Source: Clostridia bacterium (GTDB taxonomy: Bacteria > Bacillota_A > Clostridia > Oscillospirales > SIG627). From it: a stretch of 19,009 nucleotides of DNA. The notes under the pieces were generated by a model. That model was not told the origin of the DNA and ran no database searches. It saw only the letters and a program-made list of their open reading frames with translations. The DNA is taken from positions 1 to 19,009 of the forward strand of contig JAFVYT010000043.1 in assembly GCA_017508505.1 (NCBI GenBank), in the 5' to 3' direction. Both the position numbers and the translations under genes were made by a program. Below are positions 1 to 6,936 of this stretch, piece by piece. Positions within the stretch are counted from its first letter, which is position 1; the number at the start of each line of letters is the position of its first letter.

Positions 1-6
1 GCGTAT

Positions 7-1350
7 TTAAAATCCATATTCGCTCAGATACTCCTTTGTATTGTCACACATTTTGAAAAAGAGCTCCTCGGCATCGGCACGTCGGCACCGCACCAGGGGA
101 TCGAGGGTGAACTGCTGCAGAATAGCGCCGACGTCGCGGTTGGCAAGGCCCTCGTTCAGCCCCTCCTGCTCCATGGCGATGCGACCCACCAGAGGCAGAA
201 TCGGGGTGGGAAGACCCGTCGTTTCCAGCGGCTTGACCCCATCCTTGGAAAAGAGAGCGTTGGTTTCCACCACGGCTCCCAAGGGAAGATTCGGGATCTG
301 TCCGACGTTTGGAATATTGACGTTGGTGACCAGATCCCGGAGGCCCAGGAGCGCGCGCATTTGGCGGACACCCTCCTCGCCGGTCTTCTTCAGAACGATC
401 TCCTTCTCGCCGGAGACAAGAGCGCGGCTTTGGGCCAAAAGCTCCGCGAGGCGCTCCTTGCGCCATCGGACGGTCGTTAAGCGAAACTTCATTTCGCGGA
501 CCCGCTCGGGGCTTTCCAGATACCAGGAGCCGGGGCAGAACTCTGCCAGATGACGGTCTCCTGCGGCGGCAATGGACCCGAAGCGGCAAAACAGATCCAT
601 CTTGACCTTTTCCTCGGAGCGGAAAAAGTTATTCATCCAGTTCTGATCCGTGGGAGCGGGATAGCCGTCCTTGTATTTCTCGCAAAAGCCTTCATAAAGA
701 GGGAAGAGGTCGTGTCCGTTCCAGCTTGCCTTTTTCAGGAAGGTGAAATGGTTGACCCCCACCACCTCCACCTCGATCTCCTTTCGCTCCGGAAGGATGC
801 CGAAATTCTCGTTCACCACGCGAGCAAGGAGCTTCTGGGTGCCGAAGACCTCGTGGCAGCAGCCGAAGGCACGGATTTCGGGAAAGGTGCGGTACAGGGT
901 CCTGACGCAAAGGGTCATGGGGTTCGTGTAGTTGATGACCCAGGCCTTGGGGGCATATTGACGGATGGCCTTGGCGATGACCTCAAACATCGGCACGGTA
1001 CGCATGGCGCGCACGATGCCGCCGGGACCCGTGGAGTCACCCACGGACTGCCAGATGCCGTAGGCCTCGGGTGCGTGCACGTCGGAATCCATTTCCTCGA
1101 AGGTGCCGGGCAGAATGGAGATCACCACGAAGTCTGCACCCTCCAAGGCCTCTCCAATGGTTTCGGTGGCGCGGTATTTCCAATTGGGGCTGTAGCGGTT
1201 TCCGATTATCTCGTTGGCCTTGGCGGCGCTATGGTCGATGTCGTAAAGCGCGACGGTGCCCTGCAGATCCTCCGCCATGGCAAGGTCGCTCATCAGACCC
1301 CAAGCCCAGCCGCGACTGCCGCCGCCGATGTAAGCGATTTTGATTTCCAT
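7..1350 (-). CDS. Glycoside hydrolase family 4 enzyme (possible alpha-galacturonidase/alpha-galactosidase)
   Basis: GH4 enzymes cleave glycosides by an NAD-dependent redox-elimination mechanism that needs a divalent metal, in the cytoplasm. Seen: a Rossmann start with IAYIGGGSRGW (residues 5-15), NYTNP (140-144), CCHEVFG (164-170) and GVNHF (198-202). C165 and H201 fit the family's metal-binding Cys and His. DRHLAEF later in the protein is typical of the alpha-galactosidase/alpha-galacturonidase side of GH4. At about 447 residues the length is normal. The ATG at 1350 is chosen because GGGAGG lies 8 bases upstream; a longer frame from 1380 would begin inside the likely -10 box. CHEV plus the LplD-like length make alpha-galacturonidase (pectin breakdown) a reasonable guess, but substrate cannot be fixed from sequence. 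The gene is divergent from an AraC-type regulator that probably controls it. Confidence 0.88.
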   Translation of the reverse strand: MEIKIAYIGGGSRGWAWGLMSDLAMAEDLQGTVALYDIDHSAAKANEIIGNRYSPNWKYRATETIGEALEGADFVVISILPGTFEEMDSDVHAPEAYGIWQSVGDSTGPGGIVRAMRTVPMFEVIAKAIRQYAPKAWVINYTNPMTLCVRTLYRTFPEIRAFGCCHEVFGTQKLLARVVNENFGILPERKEIEVEVVGVNHFTFLKKASWNGHDLFPLYEGFCEKYKDGYPAPTDQNWMNNFFRSEEKVKMDLFCRFGSIAAAGDRHLAEFCPGSWYLESPERVREMKFRLTTVRWRKERLAELLAQSRALVSGEKEIVLKKTGEEGVRQMRALLGLRDLVTNVNIPNVGQIPNLPLGAVVETNALFSKDGVKPLETTGLPTPILPLVGRIAMEQEGLNEGLANRDVGAILQQFTLDPLVRCRRADAEELFFKMCDNTKEYLSEYGF

Positions 1351-1378
1351 TCTCATATCCTCCCGTTTGATTGATTCC

Positions 1379-1384
1379 ATTGTA
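1379..1384 (-). promoter_or_regulatory. Candidate -10 box of the GH4 gene
   Basis: On the minus strand these bases read TACAAT. Transcription would begin near 1371 and give a leader of about 20 bases carrying the GGGAGG ribosome site (1359-1364). No good -35 box is present 16-18 bases upstream, which fits a promoter needing an activator such as the divergent AraC-type protein. Confidence 0.5.
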
Positions 1385-1404
1385 TATCAAAAAAATAAAG
1401 AATT

Positions 1405-1432
1405 CCTTGACTTTTATGACCAGTCCCCTTGA
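1405..1432 (+). promoter_or_regulatory. Candidate AraC-type operator: two CCTTGA direct repeats 22 bp apart
   Basis: CCTTGA occurs at 1405-1410 and again at 1427-1432, a spacing of 22 bp, about two helical turns and on the same DNA face. AraC-family proteins commonly bind direct half-sites spaced this way. The second copy overlaps the -35 box of the regulator gene, so binding could repress that gene while sitting upstream of the GH4 promoter. Inferred from pattern only. Confidence 0.35.
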
Positions 1433-1456
1433 ATTTCTTTGATTTTTTGATATAAT
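1429..1456 (+). promoter_or_regulatory. Promoter of the AraC-family gene (leaderless)
   Basis: TTGAAT (1429-1434), a 16-base spacer and TATAAT (1451-1456) with an upstream TG (extended -10). The ATG of the regulator is at 1463, six bases after the -10 box, which is where transcription should begin. The mRNA would therefore have essentially no 5' leader and no ribosome binding site. Confidence 0.7.
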
Positions 1457-1462
1457 GGGCCT

Positions 1463-2254
1463 ATGAAACAGAACGACACGAAAAAGAGGAGCTTTCGATT
1501 CGATCGGGATGAGGCAAGTGACGACGGCTCCTATTCCAATCCCACCCATTACCACGATCAGTACGAGATCTACTACATCACCCGGGGAAGCTGTGTGTAT
1601 TTTATTTCGGATCGCTCCTACCGCCTCCGGGTGGGGGATCTGATCCTCATTCCCGAGGGGATCATTCATCATACGGTCTACCAGAATCGCGGACACGAGC
1701 GGCTTCTCATCAATTGCTCCCGCAAGTTCATCCCTGCGGCCTTTCGGCCTCAGGGCTATCTTTATCGCAATTCGGAGATCACGGAGCAGATCCGCGGAAT
1801 TCTGGAGGAGATCGAGCAGGAATGGGAGAGGGGAGATCGCTTCTCCGAGGATGCCATCCTATGCCTGATGCGGCTGATGTGCTATCTCATTCTGCGCCAT
1901 CCCAACCAATACGAGACCTCCGACGGGGAAAACAGCACCGTTTCCCGCGCGGCGGAGTATCTGCAGGGGCATTTCGATCGGGATCTGACTCTGGAGGAGG
2001 TGGCCGCAGAGATTCCCGTGAGTGCCGCGCACCTGTCACGCCTGTTTAAAAAGGAGACGGGCTTCGGCTTTCGGGAATATCTTGGCCTGATCCGTCTGCA
2101 AAAGGCGGAGGAGCTCCTGAAGACCTCCGAGGACCTGAGCGTGGCCGAGATTGCGGCACGGTGCGGCTTTTCCGACAGCAATTACTTCAGCACCAAGTTC
2201 AAGCGGGTCTACGGCTTTTCTCCGAAAAAGCTTCGAAACGCTCCGCGAGACTGA
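1463..2254 (+). CDS. AraC-family transcriptional regulator with N-terminal cupin domain
   Basis: A 263-residue cytoplasmic DNA-binding regulator. The N-terminal half is a cupin-like sensor (about residues 20-110) with PTHYHDQYEIYYITRG, typical of sugar-responsive AraC proteins. The C-terminal half (about 155-258) has two helix-turn-helix motifs: LTLEEVAAEIPVSAAHLSRLF, then LSVAEIAARCGFSDSNYFS followed by FKRVYGFSPKKLR, the family signature. It is divergent from the GH4 gene with about 110 bases between starts, so it probably senses a sugar released or used by that enzyme; this is inferred. No ribosome site precedes the ATG and the promoter abuts it. The next in-frame Met is far inside the protein, so a downstream start would destroy the cupin domain. 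Confidence 0.93.
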   Translation: MKQNDTKKRSFRFDRDEASDDGSYSNPTHYHDQYEIYYITRGSCVYFISDRSYRLRVGDLILIPEGIIHHTVYQNRGHERLLINCSRKFIPAAFRPQGYLYRNSEITEQIRGILEEIEQEWERGDRFSEDAILCLMRLMCYLILRHPNQYETSDGENSTVSRAAEYLQGHFDRDLTLEEVAAEIPVSAAHLSRLFKKETGFGFREYLGLIRLQKAEELLKTSEDLSVAEIAARCGFSDSNYFSTKFKRVYGFSPKKLRNAPRD

Positions 2255-2323
2255 AAAAAACGCAATTTACAGATTCTTCATCAGTTTTATGGGATTGCAC
2301 CAAAATCTTTCCGACAATTTTGT

Positions 2324-2382
2324 AAAAAAAGAATCTACACCTTCTTTTTCCTTCGTGATATAATGGGGTAGATTCTTTTTTT
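2324..2382. promoter_or_regulatory. Perfect 15-bp inverted repeat spanning the first lipoprotein's promoter
   Basis: AAAAAAAGAATCTAC (2324-2338) is the exact reverse complement of GTAGATTCTTTTTTT (2368-2382); one flanking base pair on each side also matches, and two more inner pairs follow one mismatch. The TATAAT box at 2359-2364 lies inside the 29-base spacer. Read as DNA it is a candidate operator or looped repression site. Read as RNA coming from the upstream AraC gene it would be a long-loop hairpin ending in seven U, that is, a weak terminator. Both roles are possible. Confidence 0.55.
2356..2364 (+). promoter_or_regulatory. Extended -10 promoter of lipoprotein paralogue 1
   Basis: TGaTATAAT at 2356-2364 predicts transcription from about 2371 and a 23-base leader carrying TTAGGAGG. 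No clear -35 box is seen, as is normal for extended -10 promoters. Confidence 0.6.
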
Positions 2383-2393
2383 AGGAGGAAACG

Positions 2394-3737
2394 ATGAAAC
2401 GAATTCTCGCAATGCTGCTTTGCCTTTTGACGCTTCTTTCCGTGGCAGGCTGCGGGGCCGAAAAGCCCGCAGAAAGCGTGACCGAGGCTTCTGACAAGGT
2501 CAGCTCTCCCGTGACGGAAAAGGCCGAGACCGAGGAAGAAAAGACCGAGGAGGAGGGCAAGGTCGTATACGACAAGGTATCCGATCCCCTGACCCCCGAG
2601 AGAGTGGCCCGGATCCCGATCGCCAACTCCTCTATGACCACGGAACAGCTCCGTCAGATCTGTGTGGACTATGTCAAGCTCTCCGTCTCCTTCCAATGGG
2701 TTCCCAACAGAACCTTTGAGTGCGAGGCCAACCAGGGTGGCGGCACGGTGACCAAGTTCCCCGAGGGCAAGCTCCACGGCGGACTTCCCTACGTGAACGT
2801 GGCCTCCGGTAACATCTATCGCGTATTGGAATATTACGACACCGAAACGGGCGTTCTGGATATGACCGTTTTTGTTAATAAGCTGCGCCACTTCGGCACG
2901 GCCTGCTCCGGCACCACCGGCTGGGGCTGGGCAAGGGTGGTCAACTCCGCAGAGATCTCCTTTACTCCCGATATGACCCAGCATCACGGCTTTTTGAAGG
3001 TCGGCCCCTACGAGTACGACGCCTCCATCGAGCGCTTCGGCGCGAACGGGGCACCGGACTGCAGGGACATTGCCAAGACAAACGGGGAGCAGGTGATGTA
3101 TCAGTCCTATGCCGCAAGCAAGATGGCAGACTGCTTTGTCAACGACGGCCACGTGCGTATGAACGGTAAGGACCCCGTGGTGGTCTATAACGCCGACGGC
3201 ACCATCGATGGGGACAAGAGCTATATCGTGCAGGTGGAGCAGGGTCTTTATACCACGGGGGCTTACCATAAGAGGGTGAGTGCCGACGGTATCGAGTACG
3301 TCATTCAGGGCAACGACGGACAATACGGCGACGGAAGTGAGAACTATTTCACCTTCAAGACCCTGTTCAACACCGGTTATTTGCCCCACTCCTTCAAGGA
3401 GCTTCACGGGCTGGATCCCGTGGAAAAGGCCGAGGTGACCATGGAGTATACCAACGCGGTCTTTGATGCCAAGGCAGACGACCTGAAGGGGAAGCTTCTC
3501 CGTGCCAACTACGTCATCTCCCACGTGATCACCACAGTCACCGATGCAAACGGAAATCAGAAGCTCCGCTATATGAAGACGGTGCATCCCCACTACCACT
3601 ACACGGTGGATCTTTCCGAGGCGATCCCCGTGGCGGGCCTCGAGCCCTATCGGCAGAGCGAGGGCTGTACGATCCGCGTGGAGGCATTCCTTGGCAACGG
3701 CGAATGTCTTTTGGCCTATGAGGCGCCCCTTGCCTGA
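2394..3737 (+). CDS. Secreted lipoprotein with papain/NlpC-like Cys-His motifs, paralogue 1
   Basis: 447 residues. A short lipoprotein signal (MKR, hydrophobic stretch, LSVAGC, lipid-bearing C20) is followed by an acidic Glu/Thr/Lys linker to about residue 60, then a globular domain beginning VYDKVSDPLTPERV. Key motifs: SFQWVPN, GLPYVNVASGNIYR, FGTACSGTTGWGW (C171), VGPYEY, NDGHVRMNG (H253), GTIDG and QVEQGL. A Cys in a CSG context followed by a His in a GHV context is how NlpC/P60 and other papain-fold cysteine peptidases or amidases look, so a cell-wall or peptide hydrolase is proposed; the third catalytic residue is not obvious. I do not recognise a named family. AGGAGG sits 6 bases before the ATG. 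First of three tandem paralogues; own promoter and terminator. Confidence 0.88.
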   Translation: MKRILAMLLCLLTLLSVAGCGAEKPAESVTEASDKVSSPVTEKAETEEEKTEEEGKVVYDKVSDPLTPERVARIPIANSSMTTEQLRQICVDYVKLSVSFQWVPNRTFECEANQGGGTVTKFPEGKLHGGLPYVNVASGNIYRVLEYYDTETGVLDMTVFVNKLRHFGTACSGTTGWGWARVVNSAEISFTPDMTQHHGFLKVGPYEYDASIERFGANGAPDCRDIAKTNGEQVMYQSYAASKMADCFVNDGHVRMNGKDPVVVYNADGTIDGDKSYIVQVEQGLYTTGAYHKRVSADGIEYVIQGNDGQYGDGSENYFTFKTLFNTGYLPHSFKELHGLDPVEKAEVTMEYTNAVFDAKADDLKGKLLRANYVISHVITTVTDANGNQKLRYMKTVHPHYHYTVDLSEAIPVAGLEPYRQSEGCTIRVEAFLGNGECLLAYEAPLA

Positions 3738-3738
3738 T

Positions 3739-3780
3739 CCAAAGAAAAAGCCATCTTTTCGGAGATGGCTTTTTCTTTGG
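3739..3780. terminator. Strong intrinsic terminator after paralogue 1
   Basis: An 18-bp perfect stem (3739-3756 with 3763-3780) around a six-base TTTCGG loop, starting one base after the stop codon. The inner part is GC-containing (GCCATCT/AGATGGC) and the outer arm is CTTTTTCTTTGG, providing the U-rich side. It should insulate paralogue 1 from paralogue 2. Confidence 0.9.
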
Positions 3781-3885
3781 CAAAAACGAAAATATTCACG
3801 CTTCGTTCATCTTTTTTAGGAGAAAGCACCAAAAGAAAAATAGGAATTTTATGAATTCTGAATCTGTTTTTTTCTCCGTTTCTTA

Positions 3886-3894
3886 TGCTATAAT
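3886..3894 (+). promoter_or_regulatory. Extended -10 promoter of lipoprotein paralogue 2
   Basis: TGcTATAAT at 3886-3894 predicts transcription from about 3901, with a leader of about 27 bases containing GGAGGG. The -35 side is poor. The inverted repeat found around the paralogue 1 promoter is not present here. Confidence 0.6.
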
Positions 3895-3927
3895 GTGTTA
3901 GAAACACTTTTTCATATGGAGGGAAAA

Positions 3928-5292
3928 ATGAAACGAATTCTCGCAATGCTGCTTTGCTTTTTGATGCTCCTTTCCGTGGTGGGATGCGGAGCTGAGGAAG
4001 CAAAGGAAAGTGCCACCCAGGCACCCGCTGAAACCGCAGGGCAAAAGACTCCTGCAGAGGAAGAAGAAACCGAAGAGGACGAAAAGACCGAGGAGAAGGA
4101 GACCGAGGAAAAGGGCGAGGTCGTATATGACAAGGTGTCCGATCCTCTGACCCCCGAGAGAGTGGCCCAGATCCCGATTGCCAACTCCTCTATGACCACG
4201 GAACAGCTCCGTCAGATCTGCGTAGACTACGTGAGACTGTCTGTATCCTTCCAGTGGGTTCCCAATCAGGACTTTGTTGCCCACGCTACCCAGCAAGGTG
4301 GCACCGACATGCCCTTCTATGAGGGCAAACTCCACGGAGGCATCCCTTACGTTAACGTTGCCTCCGGCAACGTATACCGCATTCTGGAATACTACGATAC
4401 GGAAACGGGCGTTCTGGACGTGAAGTGGCTTGCCAAAAATCCGCTTCTGTTCGGTACGGCCTGCTCCGGCACCACCGACTGGGGATGGCACCGCGTGATC
4501 AATTCCGCAAAGCTTTCCTGGACGGCCAATATGACCCAGAAAAACGGCCTGATCAAGGTCGGCCCCTACGAGTACGATCCCGAGATCTATCGCTTTGGCG
4601 AGGAGGGCTCTCTGGACTGCAAGGATATTGCCAAGGCAAACGGCGAGCAGATCATGTATCAGTCCTATGCCGAAAGCAAAATGGCGGACTGCTTCGTGAA
4701 CAACGGCCACGTGCGTATGAACGGCAAGGATCCCGTGGTGGTCTATAACGAGGACGGCACCATCGACGGCAAGAAGAGCTACATCGTGCAGGTGGAGCAG
4801 GGACTCTTCACCACCGGTGAATATCACAAGAGAGTGAGTGCCGACGGCGTCGAGTATAAGATTCAGGGTAACGAAGGAAAAATGGGCGACGGCTCCGATT
4901 TCTACTATACCTTTGAGCAGCTTTACTCCAACGGATATCTTCCCCACACCTTCAAGGAGTTCCACGGGCTTGACCCCGTAGAAAAGGCCGAGGTGAAATT
5001 TGACTACGAGGGTGACACCTTCGTGGCGCAGACCGGAACCTTTTCAGGGAAGAAGATCACTGCCAACTACGTCCTCTCCCACGTGGTTACCACCATTACC
5101 GACGCAGAAGGCAACCAGGCGCTTCGCTACGTGAAGCTGATCCATCCCCATTATCTCTACTCTGCCGATATTCAGGACGCCGTGCCCGTCGCAGGTATGG
5201 CGAAGTACCGTGAGGGCGGCTACAAGATGAAGGTTGAGGTCCAGCTCGGCAACGGTGAGCGTCTCGTGGCCTACGAGGGAACCATCGCATAA
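3928..5292 (+). CDS. Secreted lipoprotein with papain/NlpC-like Cys-His motifs, paralogue 2
   Basis: 454 residues from the ATG at 3928. This start is chosen over an in-frame ATG at 3895 because it has GGAGGG at the right distance, aligns with paralogue 1 and lies downstream of the predicted transcription start. Lipobox LSVVGC with C20, then an acidic linker longer than in paralogue 1 (about residues 21-68, rich in EEETEEDEKTEEKE). The domain repeats all landmarks: VYDKVSDPLTPERV, SFQWVPN, GGIPYVNVASGNVYR, FGTACSGTTDWGW (C179), VGPYEYDP, NNGHVRMNG (H261), GTIDGKKSYIVQVEQGLF and GYLPHTFKEFHGLDPVEKAEV. The first 30 coding bases are identical to those of paralogue 1, pointing to recent duplication or gene conversion. 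Function unknown; an extracellular papain-fold hydrolase is inferred. Confidence 0.88.
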   Translation: MKRILAMLLCFLMLLSVVGCGAEEAKESATQAPAETAGQKTPAEEEETEEDEKTEEKETEEKGEVVYDKVSDPLTPERVAQIPIANSSMTTEQLRQICVDYVRLSVSFQWVPNQDFVAHATQQGGTDMPFYEGKLHGGIPYVNVASGNVYRILEYYDTETGVLDVKWLAKNPLLFGTACSGTTDWGWHRVINSAKLSWTANMTQKNGLIKVGPYEYDPEIYRFGEEGSLDCKDIAKANGEQIMYQSYAESKMADCFVNNGHVRMNGKDPVVVYNEDGTIDGKKSYIVQVEQGLFTTGEYHKRVSADGVEYKIQGNEGKMGDGSDFYYTFEQLYSNGYLPHTFKEFHGLDPVEKAEVKFDYEGDTFVAQTGTFSGKKITANYVLSHVVTTITDAEGNQALRYVKLIHPHYLYSADIQDAVPVAGMAKYREGGYKMKVEVQLGNGERLVAYEGTIA

Positions 5293-5301
5293 CGATCCAA
5301 A

Positions 5302-5331
5302 AACAAATCACCCGCATGCGGGTGATTTGTT
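5302..5331. terminator. Perfect 30-bp palindrome, terminator after paralogue 2
   Basis: AACAAATCACCCGCA at 5302-5316 is exactly complementary to the following 15 bases (5317-5331). The GC-rich core and the TTTGTTG tail make a plausible intrinsic terminator, though the tail is not a clean T run. It lies between paralogues 2 and 3, so it may only partly block read-through into paralogue 3. Confidence 0.8.
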
Positions 5332-5338
5332 GTATATT
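5332..5338 (+). promoter_or_regulatory. Weak candidate -10 box for paralogue 3
   Basis: TATATT at 5333-5338 lies just after the palindrome and about 48 bases before the start codon of paralogue 3. The -35 region would fall inside the palindrome and does not match consensus. Weaker than the promoters of paralogues 1 and 2. Confidence 0.3.
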
Positions 5339-5385
5339 CGGGATGATTCGCCCTTCTCGACAATCAAATCGAAGGAGAAACCGAT

Positions 5386-6726
5386 ATGAAACAAGCTTTG
5401 GCATTGCTTTTATCTATTTTAACGCTTCTTTCCGCAGCGTCCTGCTCGGACTCTCAGACAAGGACGGCAACGTCGGAGGCAGAGGCGAAGACCGAGGAGA
5501 CGGTACCGGCCGTGACCGAGGAGGAAAAGAGTGAGGAGAAGACGGTTTACGATCCCGTTGCCGATACTCTGACTCCCGAACGCCTTGCGGCGATCCCCAT
5601 TGCCAACTCCTCCATGACCACCGAAGAGCTGCGACAGATCTGCATTGATTTCGTCAAGCTCTCCGTCACCTTTCAGTGGGTTCCCAATATGACCTTTCGC
5701 TATGAGGCAAAGCAGAACGGCGGCACTCCTGTCACCTTCAAGGAGGGGAAGCTCTACGGGGGCATCCCTTACGTAAACACCGCCTCGGGCAACATCTACC
5801 GTATTATGGAATACTACGACTGCGAGACGGGGGTTCTGGACACCCGCTTTTTGGAGAAGAACAATCTCCTGTTCGGTACGGCCTGCTCCGGCACCACCGG
5901 CTGGGGCTGGAACCGCGTGATCAACTCCTGCGCTCCCTCCTGGACCTATGCCCTCAACGCCTCACACGGGCTGATCCCCGTGGGGCCTTACGAGTATGAT
6001 CCCACCATCGTTTACTTTGGTGAGGGCGGGGCTCTGGACTGCACGGACATTGCCGCGATGAACGGTGTGCAGGTGATGTACGAGTCCTATGCCGCAAGCC
6101 ACAAGGCGGACTGTATGGTCTCCAACGGCCACGTGCGTATGAACGGTGCCGAGCCCGTGGTGGTCTATAAGGAGGACGGCACTATCGACGGCAAGAAGAG
6201 CTATATCGTGCAGGTGGAGCAGGGACTCTTTACCACGGGGTCCTATCACGACCGTGTCAGCGCCGACGGCATCCCCTATGAGATCCAGGGCAACGAGGGG
6301 CTCAACCCGGACGGCTCTCCCTATTACTACACCTTTGAGCAGCTTTACAAAAAAGGGTATCTGCCCCATACCTTCAAGGAATTCCTGGGGCTTGACCCCG
6401 TAGAGGAGGCTGAGATCACCGTATTTGAGTACGAGGGGGAGACCTTCACCGCAAAGGCGGGAGAGCTCAAGGACAAGAGGATCGAGGCAAACTACGTCAT
6501 CTCCCATACCGTCACCACCGTATGCGATGCACAGGGAAATCAGAAGATCCGTTATATCTACAGATGTCATCCCCACTACACGCGTAAGGCGATGCTGGAG
6601 GACTGTATCCCCTTAAAGGGCATCGAGCAGTACCAAAAGGCAGGGGGACACACCATCAAGATCGAGGCACAGCTCGGAAACGGCTCACGCCTTGTGGTGT
6701 ACGAGGGAATGCTCGCCAGCGAATAA
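5386..6726 (+). CDS. Secreted lipoprotein with papain/NlpC-like Cys-His motifs, paralogue 3
   Basis: 446 residues. Lipobox LSAASC gives lipid-bearing C20, followed by an acidic linker (about 21-55, EEKSEEKTVYD). The domain matches its two neighbours: DTLTPERLAAIPIANSSMTT, TFQWVPNMTF, GGIPYVNTASGNIYR, FGTACSGTTGWGW (C167), VGPYEYDP, SNGHVRMNG (H249), GTIDGKKSYIVQVEQGLF and GYLPHTFKEFLGLDPVEEAE. The Cys-to-His distance is 82 residues, exactly as in the other two. It is the most diverged of the three, including its signal peptide. AAGGAG lies about 9 bases before the ATG. Its promoter is weak, so it may depend partly on read-through. Function unknown. Confidence 0.88.
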   Translation: MKQALALLLSILTLLSAASCSDSQTRTATSEAEAKTEETVPAVTEEEKSEEKTVYDPVADTLTPERLAAIPIANSSMTTEELRQICIDFVKLSVTFQWVPNMTFRYEAKQNGGTPVTFKEGKLYGGIPYVNTASGNIYRIMEYYDCETGVLDTRFLEKNNLLFGTACSGTTGWGWNRVINSCAPSWTYALNASHGLIPVGPYEYDPTIVYFGEGGALDCTDIAAMNGVQVMYESYAASHKADCMVSNGHVRMNGAEPVVVYKEDGTIDGKKSYIVQVEQGLFTTGSYHDRVSADGIPYEIQGNEGLNPDGSPYYYTFEQLYKKGYLPHTFKEFLGLDPVEEAEITVFEYEGETFTAKAGELKDKRIEANYVISHTVTTVCDAQGNQKIRYIYRCHPHYTRKAMLEDCIPLKGIEQYQKAGGHTIKIEAQLGNGSRLVVYEGMLASE

Positions 6727-6757
6727 AAATGGCAGATAGCCCTTTTTGGCTTACGGC

Positions 6758-6791
6758 AAAGGGATCCGTAGCACACGCTGCGGATCCCTTT
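6758..6791 (+). terminator. Intrinsic terminator after paralogue 3
   Basis: AAAGGGATCCGTAGC (6758-6772) pairs with GCTGCGGATCCCTTT (6777-6791) with a single G-U pair and an ACAC loop, followed by TTTATTTT. Ends the paralogue array. Confidence 0.9.
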
Positions 6792-6882
6792 TATTTTCGG
6801 AGAGCAAAAGGGGGGAGAGCATTCAAGCGTCGTTTGTCGCTCCCTCCCGAAGGAGACTTTTTTCCGGAGTGGGTGGCGATGC

Positions 6883-6911
6883 TTGCGTTTTTTCGGTTTT
6901 TGTGATAGGAT
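6883..6911 (+). promoter_or_regulatory. Promoter of the LTA-synthase-like gene
   Basis: TTGCGT (6883-6888), 17 bases, TAGGAT (6906-6911) with a TG one base before the -10. Transcription would start near 6918, so an ATG in frame at 6883 cannot be the start; the ATG at 6937 is. Confidence 0.6.
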
Positions 6912-6936
6912 AAGAAAAAAAGAGGAGGGATATGGA

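Noticed and set aside
2199..3599. 466-codon antisense frame opposite paralogue 1 (and a similar one, 3898-4965, opposite paralogue 2)
   Set aside because: Both mirror the conserved coding strand of the lipoproteins, share the same antisense composition and have no ribosome site or promoter.
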